DNA from: Neobacillus kokaensis
GTDB taxonomy: Bacteria > Bacillota > Bacilli > Bacillales > Cytobacillaceae
DNA: 64,000 nucleotides
Assembly: GCF_014656545.1 (NCBI RefSeq)
Contig: NZ_BNDS01000001.1
Span: 127,190-191,189 of the forward strand
Direction of reading: 5' to 3'
The notes beneath the pieces are model-generated. The model worked only from the letters and a program-made list of their open reading frames with translations, was not told where the DNA came from and ran no database searches. Of this stretch, positions 10,383-20,131 are shown in pieces. The stretch's first letter is position 1, and each line of letters begins with the position of its first letter. A program made the position numbers and the translations under genes.

Positions 10383-11336
10383 ATGTGGACAATAATTGAA
10401 CAAATATTTCCTTATGCAATAGTATTCACGATTCCTCTTCTTATTACGGCATTAGGCGGTCTGTTTAGTGAAAGAAGCGGGATAGTAAATATAGGTTTAG
10501 AAGGTTTGATGATAATGGGGGCATTTGCGAGTGCAATTACCGTTCATTATCTCCAGGAAACAATGTCAAATCATACACTTGTTCTTTGGATTGGATTATT
10601 GGCGGCAGTAGTTATTGGGATTATTTTTTCTTTGTTGCATGCGTTTGCCAGCATTAATTTAAGTGCGGACCAAATTATTAGCGGTACGGCCATTAATATG
10701 ATTGCTATGGCTTTGACGGTATTTTTAGCAAGAAATATTACTGGGAGTGGAAATATAAGAATCACCAGCGGTTTTTCACCAATGGATATTCCAGTGCTAT
10801 CGTCTATTCCGGTTATTGGAGATTTATTTTTTACAAAAACCTATCCAACCACTTGGTTTATATTATTGGTACTTTTTATCAGTGCCTTTATTCTTAATAA
10901 AACAAAATTTGGTCTCCGCTTAAAATCCTGTGGAGAATTTCCTCAGGCAGCGGAAGCCGCGGGTATCAATGTCCGCCGAATCCGCTATAGCGGTGTAATG
11001 ATTTCCGGTGCTTTTGCCGGACTAGGCGGTGCTTTAATAATCCTAACTTATGCAGGAGAATTTACAGGTTCTGTTTCAGGACTAGGATTTTTGGCGCTGG
11101 CATCATTAATCTTTGGACAATGGAGGCCAATGGGGGTGTTAGCGGCAACATTGTTTTTCGGTTTTGCCAGTACAATTGCTAACGTATCTCAAGTTATTCC
11201 AGAATTAAAAGTCATTCCTCCAATCATTCTTAAGATTTTCCCTTATGTAGTGACGCTGCTCGCTTTAGTTGTTTTCTCAAAATCATCACGGGCACCAAAA
11301 GCGGCGGGAGAACCATTTGATTCAGGAAAACGTTAA
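10383..11336 (+). CDS. nupQ: ABC transporter permease, nucleoside type
   Basis: 317-residue partner permease of the same family, with about eight hydrophobic segments, the early motif ERSGIVNIGLEGLM and the loop KSCGEFPQAAEAAGI. It starts one base after the nupP stop, with GAAGGGAG inside the nupP end as RBS; an in-frame ATG at 10350 would overlap nupP by 32 bp and is less likely. It forms the heterodimeric channel with the preceding gene product. A terminator at 11376 ends the operon. Confidence 0.9.
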   Translation: MWTIIEQIFPYAIVFTIPLLITALGGLFSERSGIVNIGLEGLMIMGAFASAITVHYLQETMSNHTLVLWIGLLAAVVIGIIFSLLHAFASINLSADQIISGTAINMIAMALTVFLARNITGSGNIRITSGFSPMDIPVLSSIPVIGDLFFTKTYPTTWFILLVLFISAFILNKTKFGLRLKSCGEFPQAAEAAGINVRRIRYSGVMISGAFAGLGGALIILTYAGEFTGSVSGLGFLALASLIFGQWRPMGVLAATLFFGFASTIANVSQVIPELKVIPPIILKIFPYVVTLLALVVFSKSSRAPKAAGEPFDSGKR

Positions 11337-11375
11337 TTTCCCCTTCTAAATGGTATTTTTCTGCATAGTAATGAG

Positions 11376-11408
11376 AGAACTCCCGGTTGATCCGGGGGTT
11401 CTTTCTTC
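11376..11408 (+). terminator. Terminator of the nucleoside importer operon
   Basis: AGAACTCCCGG and CCGGGGGTTCT form an 11-bp stem (one G-T pair) with loop TTGAT, followed by TTCTT. Confidence 0.8.
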
Positions 11409-11522
11409 TATGGAACATGTAAACTTATTGTCTTAAGTATAGCTTTTGTTTACGTGGGAAAAATATAAAGAAAAATGTTTACATATGATTAATAAAGAAC
11501 CTTGTTAAAAGGAGGAAAGTAG

Positions 11523-12809
11523 ATGGAGATGGAAACGATTAAAGAAAAACTGACACAAATGCATGGTTATAAACTGCATGTAATTGAAACTGATAAATAT
11601 AAAACGAATACCCTTGTTTGGAGAATGAAAGCTCCATTAGCCAAAGAGGATGTTACACTGAGGGCGTTATTGCCGCAAGTAATGCAAAGCAGTACCGCAA
11701 AATATTCGACAACTACAACACTCCGCTCCTTCATGGATGATCTTTATGGAGCCACTTTATTCGTTGATTTAGCGAAAAAAGGTGAATACCATATCATTAG
11801 TTTTTTAATTGAAATAGCCAATGAAAAATTTCTAAGCGACCCAAGCCCTTTACTAAAAAAAGGATTTGAATTATTAGCAGAAATTTTAACAAATCCAAAC
11901 GTGACTGAGAATGGTTTTGATCAGGAAACACTGGAGAAAGAAAAGCGGACTTTAAAACAACGCATTCAATCTGTTTACGATGATAAAATGCGATACTCTA
12001 ATGTCCGTTTAATTGAAGAAATGTGTAAAGGAGAGCCGTATGCTTTGCAGGTGAATGGTGAGGCAGAGGATGTAGAGAAAATCACTGCAGAGAACTTATA
12101 TGAATATTACAAAAAGGCTTTTTCTGAAGATGAAATGGATTTATTTGTAGTTGGTGATGTAAAAGAGGAAGAAGTGAAAGAAATTGCCTCAGAACTGCTC
12201 CAATTTGAAGAACGTTCACCTAAAATAGCACCAGAGCATGATATTCAGAAGAGGTCTGAAGTTAATGAGGTAAAAGAAGAACAAGATGTAAAGCAAGGGA
12301 AGCTTAACATTGGCTATCGCACAAATATTGTTTATGGAGATCCAGATTATTTTGCACTTCAAGTTTTTAATGGAATCTTCGGAGGTTTTTCCCATTCGAA
12401 ACTGTTTATAAATGTCCGGGAAAAAGCAAGCCTAGCCTATTACGCTGCCAGCCGTTTGGAAAGCCATAAAGGTTTAATGATGGTAATGTCTGGTATAGAT
12501 ATAAAAAACTTTGACCAAGCGGTAAGAATCATTAATGAACAAATGGAAGCAATGAAAAAAGGGGAATTTACTGATGAAGAATTGTTACAGACAAAAGCCG
12601 TAATTCGAAATCAGATATTAGAGACTCTTGACACTTCAAGAGGGCTGCTGGAAATTCTCTATCACAATGTGGTCGCAGGGACAAAGATAAAAATTGATGA
12701 ATGGCTGACAGAAATGGAGAAAACAACTAGAGATGAGATTTTAAAGATTGCAGGTAAAATCGATCTTGATACGATTTATTTCTTAACCGGATCGGAGGCG
12801 GGGGAATAA
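11523..12809 (+). CDS. ymfF: M16-family peptidase-like protein without the zinc motif (YmfF)
   Basis: 428-residue pitrilysin-like (M16) protein. The inverted zinc motif HxxEH expected near residue 60 is absent, so it is probably the non-catalytic partner of the neighbouring M16 protein. The C-terminal half keeps the M16C region (VFNGIFGGFSHSKLFINVREK). RBS AAAGGAGG precedes the ATG. Its 3' end overlaps the next gene by one base, which supports co-translation and a heterodimer. B. subtilis has the same ymfF-ymfH pair. Confidence 0.88.
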   Translation: MEMETIKEKLTQMHGYKLHVIETDKYKTNTLVWRMKAPLAKEDVTLRALLPQVMQSSTAKYSTTTTLRSFMDDLYGATLFVDLAKKGEYHIISFLIEIANEKFLSDPSPLLKKGFELLAEILTNPNVTENGFDQETLEKEKRTLKQRIQSVYDDKMRYSNVRLIEEMCKGEPYALQVNGEAEDVEKITAENLYEYYKKAFSEDEMDLFVVGDVKEEEVKEIASELLQFEERSPKIAPEHDIQKRSEVNEVKEEQDVKQGKLNIGYRTNIVYGDPDYFALQVFNGIFGGFSHSKLFINVREKASLAYYAASRLESHKGLMMVMSGIDIKNFDQAVRIINEQMEAMKKGEFTDEELLQTKAVIRNQILETLDTSRGLLEILYHNVVAGTKIKIDEWLTEMEKTTRDEILKIAGKIDLDTIYFLTGSEAGE

Positions 12810-14101
12810 TGGAGCAAATCACTTTTGACCAGTTAAAAGAAGAACTCTTCCATGAAAAAATGGCCAATGGCCTGGAAGTTTATATTTTACCAAAGAAAGG
12901 CTTTAATAAAACGTATGCTACGTTTACGACAAAGTATGGATCGGTCGATAATACTTTTGTTCCATTCGGTAAAAGTGAATTTGTAAAAGTTCCTGATGGG
13001 ATTGCTCATTTTTTGGAGCATAAACTGTTTGAAAAGGAAGATGGCGATGTCTTTCAGCAATTCAGTAAACAAGGTGCTTCTGCCAATGCTTTTACTTCTT
13101 TTACGAGAACGGCTTATTTATTTTCTAGCACCGCTGATGTTGAAAAAAACTTGGAAACACTGATTGATTTTGTTCAAAGTCCTTATTTTTCGGAAAAAAC
13201 AGTGGAGAAGGAAAAAGGAATTATCGGTCAGGAAATTACGATGTATGATGATAATCCAGATTGGCGTTTATATTTCGGGTTAATTCAAAATCTTTATCAA
13301 AACCATCCTGTTCGTATTGATATTGCAGGTACAATTGAATCCATTTCCCATATTACAAAAGATTGGCTGTATGAGTGCTATAATACTTTTTATCATCCTA
13401 GTAATATGCTCCTGTTTATCGTTGGACCTGTTGATCCAGAAAAGATTATGAATCAAGTTCGCGAAAATCAGGCAAAGAAGGATTATAAAGATATGCCTGA
13501 AATTAAACGAAAGTTTGATGAGGAGCCGGCAAATGCTGCCGAGAAAAAACAGGTTTTGCAGATGAATGTTCAAACATCGAAATGTTTAGTGGGAATAAAA
13601 GCACTGCATGTTGACCAATCAGGACCTGAGATGTTAAAAAATGAATTAACGATGAACCTGATGCTGGATCTCTTATTTGGTAAAAGCTCCAACCATTATT
13701 ACGAACTTTATAATGATGGATTAGTGGATGATTCGTTTTCATTTGATTACACACAGGAACAGGGCTTTGGGTTTGCCATGGTAGGCGGAGATACAACAAA
13801 CCCTGATGAACTGGCGGAAAGAATTGAAAAGATATTGCTTAGTGCCAAAACAAAAGGTTCGTTTACAGAGGAGCAACTTGACAGAGCGAAGAAGAAAAAG
13901 ATAGGGGCTTTTTTAAGAGCCGTTAATTCACCTGAATATATCGCTAACCAATTTACCCGGTATGCCTTCAATGATATGGACCTATTTGATGTTGTACCAA
14001 CACTTGAAGGAATCTCCCTAAGTGATGTAGAATCATTGGCAGGGGAAGTAATTTCCGAAGAGCGTTTTTCAGTATGTCAAGTTGTGCCTAAGAATAAATA
14101 A
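12809..14101 (+). CDS. ymfH: M16-family zinc metallopeptidase (YmfH)
   Basis: 430-residue M16 peptidase with the zinc/catalytic motif HFLEH at residues 67-71 and the downstream acidic ligand region EKGIIGQEI. It probably acts with YmfF as a two-chain oligopeptide- or protein-degrading protease in the cytoplasm; the substrate is unknown. The overlapping start (TAATGG) indicates coupling. A terminator follows. Confidence 0.88.
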   Translation: MEQITFDQLKEELFHEKMANGLEVYILPKKGFNKTYATFTTKYGSVDNTFVPFGKSEFVKVPDGIAHFLEHKLFEKEDGDVFQQFSKQGASANAFTSFTRTAYLFSSTADVEKNLETLIDFVQSPYFSEKTVEKEKGIIGQEITMYDDNPDWRLYFGLIQNLYQNHPVRIDIAGTIESISHITKDWLYECYNTFYHPSNMLLFIVGPVDPEKIMNQVRENQAKKDYKDMPEIKRKFDEEPANAAEKKQVLQMNVQTSKCLVGIKALHVDQSGPEMLKNELTMNLMLDLLFGKSSNHYYELYNDGLVDDSFSFDYTQEQGFGFAMVGGDTTNPDELAERIEKILLSAKTKGSFTEEQLDRAKKKKIGAFLRAVNSPEYIANQFTRYAFNDMDLFDVVPTLEGISLSDVESLAGEVISEERFSVCQVVPKNK

Positions 14102-14107
14102 TCAGGC

Positions 14108-14134
14108 AGCGCCGCATTAGCCGGCGCTTTCCTG
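14108..14134 (+). terminator. Terminator after ymfH
   Basis: AGCGCCG and CGGCGCT form a 7-bp GC-rich stem; the tail is TTCCTGTGTTTTTT. Confidence 0.7.
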
Positions 14135-14176
14135 TGTTTTTTAAGAAAGCTTAGTTTTTTAGAAAGAGTGAAGAAA

Positions 14177-14899
14177 ATGAGGAAATTTGTCTTAATTACG
14201 GGAGCGAGCGGAGGAATTGGACAAGCGATTGCCTATCATTTAGCTGAAAGCGGTTATCATCTATATCTCCATTATAATAAAAATGAAAAGTCCATTAGAG
14301 AGTTATTGGAAAGATTAAATCAATTTGGAGGGGAATATATCCCTATTCAAGCGAATTTAACTGAGGCTGATGGTTATAAAAAAATTTCCTCGCAAATATT
14401 TTCACTTGATGCCATCATTCATTGCAGCGGGAATAGCTACTATGGATTATTAATGGATCTTACTCAAGAGGACCTTGAAGCTTTGCTGAATGTTCATGTT
14501 TTAAATCCTGTGTTACTTTCAAGAGATTTATTGCCTAAATTTCTACATAAGGGTTCAGGGAATATCATTATGATTACATCAATTTGGGGGCAGACTGGTG
14601 CAGCCTGTGAAGCAGCATATTCTGCAGCAAAAGGTGCCCAAATATCTTTTGTTAAAGCGCTCAGTAAGGAACTTGCTCTTAACGGAATCCGTGTCAATGC
14701 AATTGCCCCGGGAGCAGTTGCTACACCAATGATGGAGGGTTTTACAGAAGACGAAGTGGAGCGAATTAGATTTGAGATCCCCATGGGAAGACTTGCCCGT
14801 CCTGAGGAGATTGCTCATGCTGCAGCATTTTTATTATCTGATAAGGCGGGCTATATAACGGGACAGGTACTTGCTGTAAACGGAGGATGGTATACGTAA
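14177..14899 (+). CDS. ymfI: Short-chain dehydrogenase/reductase (YmfI)
   Basis: 240-residue classical SDR. The NAD(P)-binding TGASGGIG motif is at residues about 8-15 and the catalytic YSAAK near 148, with the N-x-G region HCSGNSYYG between them. The C-terminal AAFLLSDKAGYITGQ resembles FabG-like 3-oxoacyl reductases. The substrate is unknown. ATG at 14177 gives the usual SDR N-terminus; an in-frame GTG at 14168 would add three residues, and neither start has a strong RBS. Position between ymfH and ymfJ matches B. subtilis. Confidence 0.85.
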   Translation: MRKFVLITGASGGIGQAIAYHLAESGYHLYLHYNKNEKSIRELLERLNQFGGEYIPIQANLTEADGYKKISSQIFSLDAIIHCSGNSYYGLLMDLTQEDLEALLNVHVLNPVLLSRDLLPKFLHKGSGNIIMITSIWGQTGAACEAAYSAAKGAQISFVKALSKELALNGIRVNAIAPGAVATPMMEGFTEDEVERIRFEIPMGRLARPEEIAHAAAFLLSDKAGYITGQVLAVNGGWYT

Positions 14900-14980
14900 A
14901 AAATTCATATTTCTCTATGTATAGTTTTCGTCTGTAATCAGCAAAATAACCTTGTATCATAAATACAAGGAGGTTAAACA

Positions 14981-15226
14981 ATGTCTGTTTTAGATAACTG
15001 GAAAGAATGGCAGGACTTTCTTGGTGACCGACTACAGAATGCGCAAACTCAAGGTATGAGTGAAGGTGCCATCGGTAATCTGGCTCATCAAATCGGTGAC
15101 TACTTAGCCCAAAATGTAGATCCTAAAAATGAGCAGCAGCGAGTTCTTTCAGACATGTGGTCTGTTGCTAACGATCAAGAGCAACAGGCAATCGCAAATG
15201 TGATGGTCAAGCTTGTTAAACAATAA
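14981..15226 (+). CDS. ymfJ: DUF3243 domain protein (YmfJ)
   Basis: 81-residue soluble protein of the DUF3243 family, of unknown function. It is acidic and Gln-rich, predicted helical, with no membrane segment. Strong RBS ACAAGGAGG. It is followed by a pyrimidine-rich terminator hairpin. It is recognised mainly by size, the N-terminal LDNWKEWQDFLGDR and its position before ymfK. Confidence 0.82.
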   Translation: MSVLDNWKEWQDFLGDRLQNAQTQGMSEGAIGNLAHQIGDYLAQNVDPKNEQQRVLSDMWSVANDQEQQAIANVMVKLVKQ

Positions 15227-15249
15227 ATTAAAAGCGTGGAATTAAACAT

Positions 15250-15290
15250 AAGAGAGTAGAGGGGCATCCTCTCTCTCTTTTTTTTCTTAA
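15250..15290 (+). terminator. Terminator after ymfJ
   Basis: AGAGAGTAGAGG pairs with CCTCTCTCTCT around GGCAT (one bulge), followed by a run of eight Ts. Confidence 0.8.
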
Positions 15291-15400
15291 TAAATCTTAT
15301 TTCTCTGTGTTTTTTCTTTCATCTTCCAGTAAAATCATTTATGATAAGGGTTAGGTAATAATATGTGAAAATATTGTCGAATTTTCTTAGGGGGTTTATT

Positions 15401-16189
15401 ATGAAAAAAGAATGGTATTTAGAATACGAGATCCAAAAAAACCGCCCCGGCTTGCTAGGCGATATTTCTTCTCTTTTAGGTATGCTTTCTATTAATATTG
15501 TAACCATTAACGGTGTTGATGAAGGAAGACGCGGTTTGCTCATGTTAGCAAACGATGATAATCAAATAAAACGGCTAGAGTCAATTTTACATAAAATGGA
15601 CACAATAAAAGTAATTAAAATAAGGGAGCCAAAGCTTCGTGATCGGCTCGCTGTCCGCCATGGACGATACATACAAAGAGATGCCGATGATAAAAAAACA
15701 TTCCGCTTTGTAAGGGATGAGCTTGGCTTATTAGTGGATTTTATGGCAGAATTATTTAAGCAGGAAGGTCATAAGTTAATCGGTATTCGCGGAATGCCTC
15801 GTGTTGGTAAAACAGAGTCACTTGTTGCCGCCAGTGTGTGTGCGAATAAACGCTGGTTATTTGTTTCATCCACATTATTAAAGCAAACAATTCGGAACCA
15901 GCTGATTAAGGATGAGTATAACGCTGACAATTTGTTTATATTGGATGGAATCGTTTCAACTAGACGTGCCAATGAACGACATTGGCAGCTTGTTAGGGAA
16001 ATTATGCGAATGCCAGCGGTAAAAGTGATTGAGCATCCCGATATCTTTGTGCAAAACTCAGAATATACACTTGATGATTTTGATTATATTATTGAGCTCA
16101 GAAATGATGCAGATGAAGTTATTACATATGACGTTGTAGATGAGCACAGTATGTTTTCCGGGTCCGATTTTGGTGATTTTAATTTTTAA
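15401..16189 (+). CDS. ymfK: DUF3388 protein with ACT-like N-terminus (YmfK)
   Basis: 262-residue cytoplasmic protein. The N-terminal ~75 residues look like an ACT regulatory domain (EIQKNRPGLLGDISSLLGML). The central GIRGMPRVGKTES (about residues 126-138) resembles a P-loop and the rest corresponds to DUF3388; the function is unknown. ATG at 15401 is preferred to the in-frame start at 15365 because TTAGGGGG is correctly spaced. The ACT-plus-P-loop reading is my inference from motif appearance. Confidence 0.82.
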   Translation: MKKEWYLEYEIQKNRPGLLGDISSLLGMLSINIVTINGVDEGRRGLLMLANDDNQIKRLESILHKMDTIKVIKIREPKLRDRLAVRHGRYIQRDADDKKTFRFVRDELGLLVDFMAELFKQEGHKLIGIRGMPRVGKTESLVAASVCANKRWLFVSSTLLKQTIRNQLIKDEYNADNLFILDGIVSTRRANERHWQLVREIMRMPAVKVIEHPDIFVQNSEYTLDDFDYIIELRNDADEVITYDVVDEHSMFSGSDFGDFNF

Positions 16190-16210
16190 TAAATTGGAAG
16201 GTGTTTTTTA

Positions 16211-17116
16211 GTGACTGAATTAGGGAATCGATTAAAAGAAGCCCGTTTAGCCCAAAATTTAAGTTTGGATGATTTGCAATCCATTACAAAAATCCAAAAA
16301 CGATATTTAATTGGAATTGAAGAAGGCAATTATTCAAGTATGCCAGGAAATTTCTATGTTCGTGCTTTTATCAAACAATATGCAGAGGCGCTGGAACTAA
16401 ACCCGGATGAAATTTTTGAAACCTATAAAAATGAAATTCCTGCTTCTCATAATGAAGAATTGCCGCAGCAGCTATCGCGTGTCAAAACACATAAGGCACT
16501 TACAGAAGGAAATGCAAAAATATTTGATATTCTTCCCAAAATATTAATTGGTGTTTTTGTTATTGGGGTCGCGGGGGTAATATATTATTTCGCCTCAAAT
16601 AATACGGGCAGCGATACAAACGAAACTAGAACACAGGAAACTGAACCGGTTAAAGTAGAGAATAATATTGACAAAGCAAAAGCAAATGAAACAAAACCGA
16701 CAGAGCAAAAGAATCAAGAGAAGGATAATGCTAAAGGCACCTCAGATGAGGAAACAACAAAAACTGCAGAAGAAGAAGCTAATCAGGCGTTAACAGTTGT
16801 TAACAGCCAAGGCAGGAAGTCCACTTTTGAATTGAAGAATGCCGAAAAATTTGTCGTGAAGGTAGTATCCACAGGAGAAACATGGGTCAGTATCAGAAAC
16901 GGCAAAGGGAAATCCTTTTTTTCTGGAATGTTAAAAAAAGGGTCAGCTGAAAGTCAGGAAATTGATTTTTCATCAGAAAAGGAAGCTTATATTGTCGTTG
17001 GAAGAGCCTATGAGACAGATATCTTTGTGAATGACCAAAAGCTTGAATATGCAGCGGATCCATCTAAACAGGTTCGGCAGGACATTACGATTCAATATGT
17101 TCCTAAGAACGAATAG
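16211..17116 (+). CDS. ymfM: RodZ-like helix-turn-helix membrane protein (YmfM)
   Basis: 301-residue bitopic protein. A Cro/CI-type HTH (about residues 5-70; LKEARLAQNLSLDDLQSIT) is followed by a basic/polar linker, one transmembrane helix (about 108-130), a low-complexity K/E/T-rich extracytoplasmic spacer (about 135-195) and a C-terminal beta-rich DUF4115 domain (about 200-300). This is the RodZ architecture, so a role in cell shape or MreB anchoring is likely. GTG start; RBS GGAAGGTG. It precedes pgsA as in B. subtilis. A palindromic terminator follows. Confidence 0.88.
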   Translation: MTELGNRLKEARLAQNLSLDDLQSITKIQKRYLIGIEEGNYSSMPGNFYVRAFIKQYAEALELNPDEIFETYKNEIPASHNEELPQQLSRVKTHKALTEGNAKIFDILPKILIGVFVIGVAGVIYYFASNNTGSDTNETRTQETEPVKVENNIDKAKANETKPTEQKNQEKDNAKGTSDEETTKTAEEEANQALTVVNSQGRKSTFELKNAEKFVVKVVSTGETWVSIRNGKGKSFFSGMLKKGSAESQEIDFSSEKEAYIVVGRAYETDIFVNDQKLEYAADPSKQVRQDITIQYVPKNE

Positions 17117-17140
17117 TCATCAGCTGATGACTATTTTTCA
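17112..17140 (+). terminator. Terminator after the RodZ-like gene
   Basis: AATAGTCATCA and TGATGACTATT form a perfect stem around GC, followed by TTTTC. Confidence 0.75.
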
Positions 17141-17207
17141 CTTCTTCTTCATGTTTCAAAGTGCCTGGAATCTATTGGCTTTTTCGTGTTTTTAGGAGGA
17201 AAATTAA

Positions 17208-17792
17208 ATGAATATACCAAATAAAATAACCGTATCAAGAATTTTATTAATACCTTTATTCTTGCTCGTTATGCTTGTCCCCTTGGACTGGGGGATAATA
17301 CATTTACTAGGAGCGGATATTCCTGTTACCCATTTTATCGGTGCTATTATTTTCATTATCGCGTCCACCACTGATTGGATTGATGGACATTATGCCCGTA
17401 AGTATAATCTAGTGACGAATATGGGGAAATTTCTTGATCCTCTTGCAGATAAGCTTCTTGTTTCTTCTGCATTAATTGTTTTAGTCGAATTGAATGATGT
17501 TTATGCGCCATCATGGATTGTCATTATTATTATTAGCAGGGAATTTGCTGTTACTGGACTCCGATTGCTGCTTGCAGGTGAGGGCGAAGTAGTGGCAGCT
17601 AATATGCTTGGAAAAATTAAAACATGGGCGCAGATTATCGCCATATCGGATATATTATTACATAATATTATTTTTGCTTTGATTCCATTCCGTTTTGATA
17701 TATTGGCGTTATGGGTTGCTTTAATTTTTACGATTTGGTCTGGCTGGGATTATTTTGTGAAAAACAGCCATGTGTTTAAAAATTCAAAGTAA
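17208..17792 (+). CDS. pgsA: CDP-diacylglycerol-glycerol-3-phosphate phosphatidyltransferase
   Basis: 194-residue integral membrane enzyme that makes phosphatidylglycerol phosphate from CDP-diacylglycerol and glycerol 3-phosphate, the committed step of anionic phospholipid synthesis. The CDP-alcohol phosphotransferase motif is complete: D56, D59-G60, A63-R64, G73, D77 and D81. About five hydrophobic segments are visible. Length matches B. subtilis PgsA (193). RBS TTAGGAGG. Order rodZ-like/pgsA/cinA is conserved. Confidence 0.95.
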   Translation: MNIPNKITVSRILLIPLFLLVMLVPLDWGIIHLLGADIPVTHFIGAIIFIIASTTDWIDGHYARKYNLVTNMGKFLDPLADKLLVSSALIVLVELNDVYAPSWIVIIIISREFAVTGLRLLLAGEGEVVAANMLGKIKTWAQIIAISDILLHNIIFALIPFRFDILALWVALIFTIWSGWDYFVKNSHVFKNSK

Positions 17793-17821
17793 GAAGTTTT
17801 CTTAGGAAGGGTCGACCCGAA

Positions 17822-19075
17822 ATGAATGCAGAGATTATCGCCGTTGGTTCAGAACTTTTATTAGGACAAATCGTAAACACAAATGCCAGATTTTTGTCGC
17901 AGCAGCTAGCGGAGCTGGGGATTAATGTTTATTTTCATACTGTCGTTGGTGATAACCCCGATAGACTAAAGTCTGCAATTGATATTGCTGAAAAGCGTTC
18001 CGATATCATTATTTTTACAGGCGGACTTGGACCAACAAAGGATGATTTAACAAAAGAAACGATTGCCCGTCATCTTGGTAAGCAGCTTGTTATGGATGAT
18101 ATGGCGTTAGCGGGAATTGAGCTTTACTTCAAACGGACAAACCGTATCATGACAGAGAATAACCGAAAACAAGCGCTCATTTTAGAAGGATCACAAGTCC
18201 TTCCTAATGATTACGGAATGGCTCCAGGAATGGTGTTGGAAAAGGGTAAGCAAATTTATATTCTTCTTCCTGGCCCGCCGAAGGAAATGGAACCAATGTT
18301 TCTACAATACGGAAATAGGGCACTTTCAGCCAAGGCAGGCTTACATGACAAAATCGTATCTCGAGTGCTGCGCTTTTTTGGAATTGGTGAAGCAGCATTA
18401 GAAACGGAAATTATTGACCTGATTGATGCGCAAAGTAATCCTACGATTGCACCTCTTGCCGGTGATGGTGAGGTTACTTTAAGGCTGACTGCAAAACATA
18501 CCGATGAAGCTGTGGCTTTGTCGATGTTGGATAAAGTGGAAAATCAAATCAGGCAGCGGGTTGGACAGTATATTTATGGTTATGATAATTCTTCACTCTT
18601 AGAAGAGCTGACAAAATTGTTAAAGGATAAGAGATTAACAATTACTGCTGCGGAAAGCTTGACAGGCGGTTTATTTCAGCAGGAAATTACCTCTATGTCT
18701 GGTGCAAGCTCTGTATTTAAGGGCGGAATAGTTTGCTATGCAAATGAAATCAAACAGCACATTTTACAGGTTAAGCAGGAAACGCTTGAAAACCATGGTG
18801 CTGTCAGCGAACAATGTGCCAAGGAATTAGCGGAAAATGCGGCTAGGATTTTTGGCACCGATATTGGTATTAGTTTTACTGGCGTAGCTGGTCCTGATGA
18901 ACTGGAAGGAAAGCCGGTGGGGACGGTTTATATTGGCATTACGGTAAAAGGCCGCCCGACAATCGTTGAAAAAATGTCTTTAGGCGGAACAAGAGCTGCG
19001 AATCGAAGCCGTGCTGTGAAGTTTGGCTGCTATTTTTTAATCAAAAATTTAAGGGAATCACAGAATGCTGGATAA
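17822..19075 (+). CDS. cinA: Competence/damage-inducible protein CinA
   Basis: 417-residue two-domain protein. The N-terminal MoCF-like domain (about 1-170; [23 protein letters not shown]) has ADP-ribose pyrophosphatase-type activity in characterised relatives. The C-terminal CinA/PncC domain (about 255-410; [20 protein letters not shown]) is the NMN deamidase type. It is linked to NAD recycling and, in several bacteria, to recA expression during competence. Unlike in B. subtilis, another gene separates it from recA here. Confidence 0.93.
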   Translation: MNAEIIAVGSELLLGQIVNTNARFLSQQLAELGINVYFHTVVGDNPDRLKSAIDIAEKRSDIIIFTGGLGPTKDDLTKETIARHLGKQLVMDDMALAGIELYFKRTNRIMTENNRKQALILEGSQVLPNDYGMAPGMVLEKGKQIYILLPGPPKEMEPMFLQYGNRALSAKAGLHDKIVSRVLRFFGIGEAALETEIIDLIDAQSNPTIAPLAGDGEVTLRLTAKHTDEAVALSMLDKVENQIRQRVGQYIYGYDNSSLLEELTKLLKDKRLTITAAESLTGGLFQQEITSMSGASSVFKGGIVCYANEIKQHILQVKQETLENHGAVSEQCAKELAENAARIFGTDIGISFTGVAGPDELEGKPVGTVYIGITVKGRPTIVEKMSLGGTRAANRSRAVKFGCYFLIKNLRESQNAG

Positions 19076-19092
19076 GCGTTCTGTGATTTTTT
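19053..19092 (+). terminator. Terminator at the end of cinA
   Basis: AATCACAGAA, inside the last cinA codons, pairs with TTCTGTGATT, followed by a run of T. It separates cinA from the enoyl-CoA hydratase gene and recA. Confidence 0.8.
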
Positions 19093-19330
19093 TTATTACG
19101 GAAAGTAATTGGATTCAAATATATAGAAAATTTAGAAAGTTATAGACTGTTTCGTTAGGTTTCAGTATTCTTAAGATATAATTTTCTGTTGAATGAGAGA
19201 GGGAGTTATAGGAAATCCTTGCTTATGAGCTGCTTGGACAGATTACTAAAAAATTTGAAAAAACTCAAAATGTATTCGATTCCAAATGAAGTTGTTTGAA
19301 ATTATACCCAAATTGGAAGGGGACAAAACA

Positions 19331-20131
19331 ATGTTGGTTAATTCTTACGAAACTATTAAACTTGAATGGGATGCAAAAAAACAAGGAATTGCTGTTTTAT
19401 CCTTAAACCGACCGGAATCCATGAATGCCTTAAATACAAAAATGGCGATAGAAATAATCGCAGCGATTGAAGAACTAAAATATGATGAAAAAGTTAGGGT
19501 TTTAATTATTACTGGTTCAGGTACAAAAAGTCTTTGTGTTGGCGCTGATTTAAAGGAACGCAATGGCATGTCACAGAAGGATTGGAAAAAGCAGCATGAT
19601 TATTTTGAAAAAGTCACGGAAAGTCTTAGAGAATTTCCATATCCCGTGATTTGTGCCATTAATGGTTATGCACTTGGGGGCGGATTGGAGATCGCCCTTA
19701 GCTGTGATTTCAGAATTTCAGCAGAGCATGCTTCTTTTGGATTACCCGAAGCAAAACTTGGCCTCATTCCTGGCATTGGCGGGACCCAGCTGCTTTCAAG
19801 AATTATACCAATTGGTTTAGCAAAAGAATTGCTATATACAGGGAAGCGTTTTACCGCCAAGGAAGGCCAGCAATGGGGGCTAATAAATCATGTTTTCCCA
19901 GTTGATATTTTATTAGAAGAAACGATTAAAATTGCAGAAAGTATCGCGCAAAACGCACCTCTTTCATTAAAAGCATTGAAAAATGCAGTTAATAAAGGAA
20001 CTGAGACTGATTTAGCAACGGGGATAGCGTTCGAACTTGAGGCTTATTACAAATGCGCTAACTCAGAAGATCGGCTGGAAGGAATATTTGCATTCAATGA
20101 GAAGCGCGCTCCAAAGTGGCTGGGGAAATAA
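19331..20131 (+). CDS. Enoyl-CoA hydratase/isomerase family protein
   Basis: 266-residue crotonase-fold enzyme. The oxyanion-hole stretch CVGADLKER (about residues 65-75) and GGGLEIALSCDF are present, as is GLPEAKLGLIPGIGGTQ, so both glutamates typical of enoyl-CoA hydratases (in GGGLE and PEAKLG) are in place. It probably hydrates 2-enoyl-CoA in fatty acid or amino acid catabolism. ATG at 19331 follows GGAAGGGGAC; an upstream in-frame ATG at 19286 lacks an RBS. It lies alone between cinA and recA with its own upstream region, an unusual place compared with B. subtilis. Confidence 0.85.
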   Translation: MLVNSYETIKLEWDAKKQGIAVLSLNRPESMNALNTKMAIEIIAAIEELKYDEKVRVLIITGSGTKSLCVGADLKERNGMSQKDWKKQHDYFEKVTESLREFPYPVICAINGYALGGGLEIALSCDFRISAEHASFGLPEAKLGLIPGIGGTQLLSRIIPIGLAKELLYTGKRFTAKEGQQWGLINHVFPVDILLEETIKIAESIAQNAPLSLKALKNAVNKGTETDLATGIAFELEAYYKCANSEDRLEGIFAFNEKRAPKWLGK

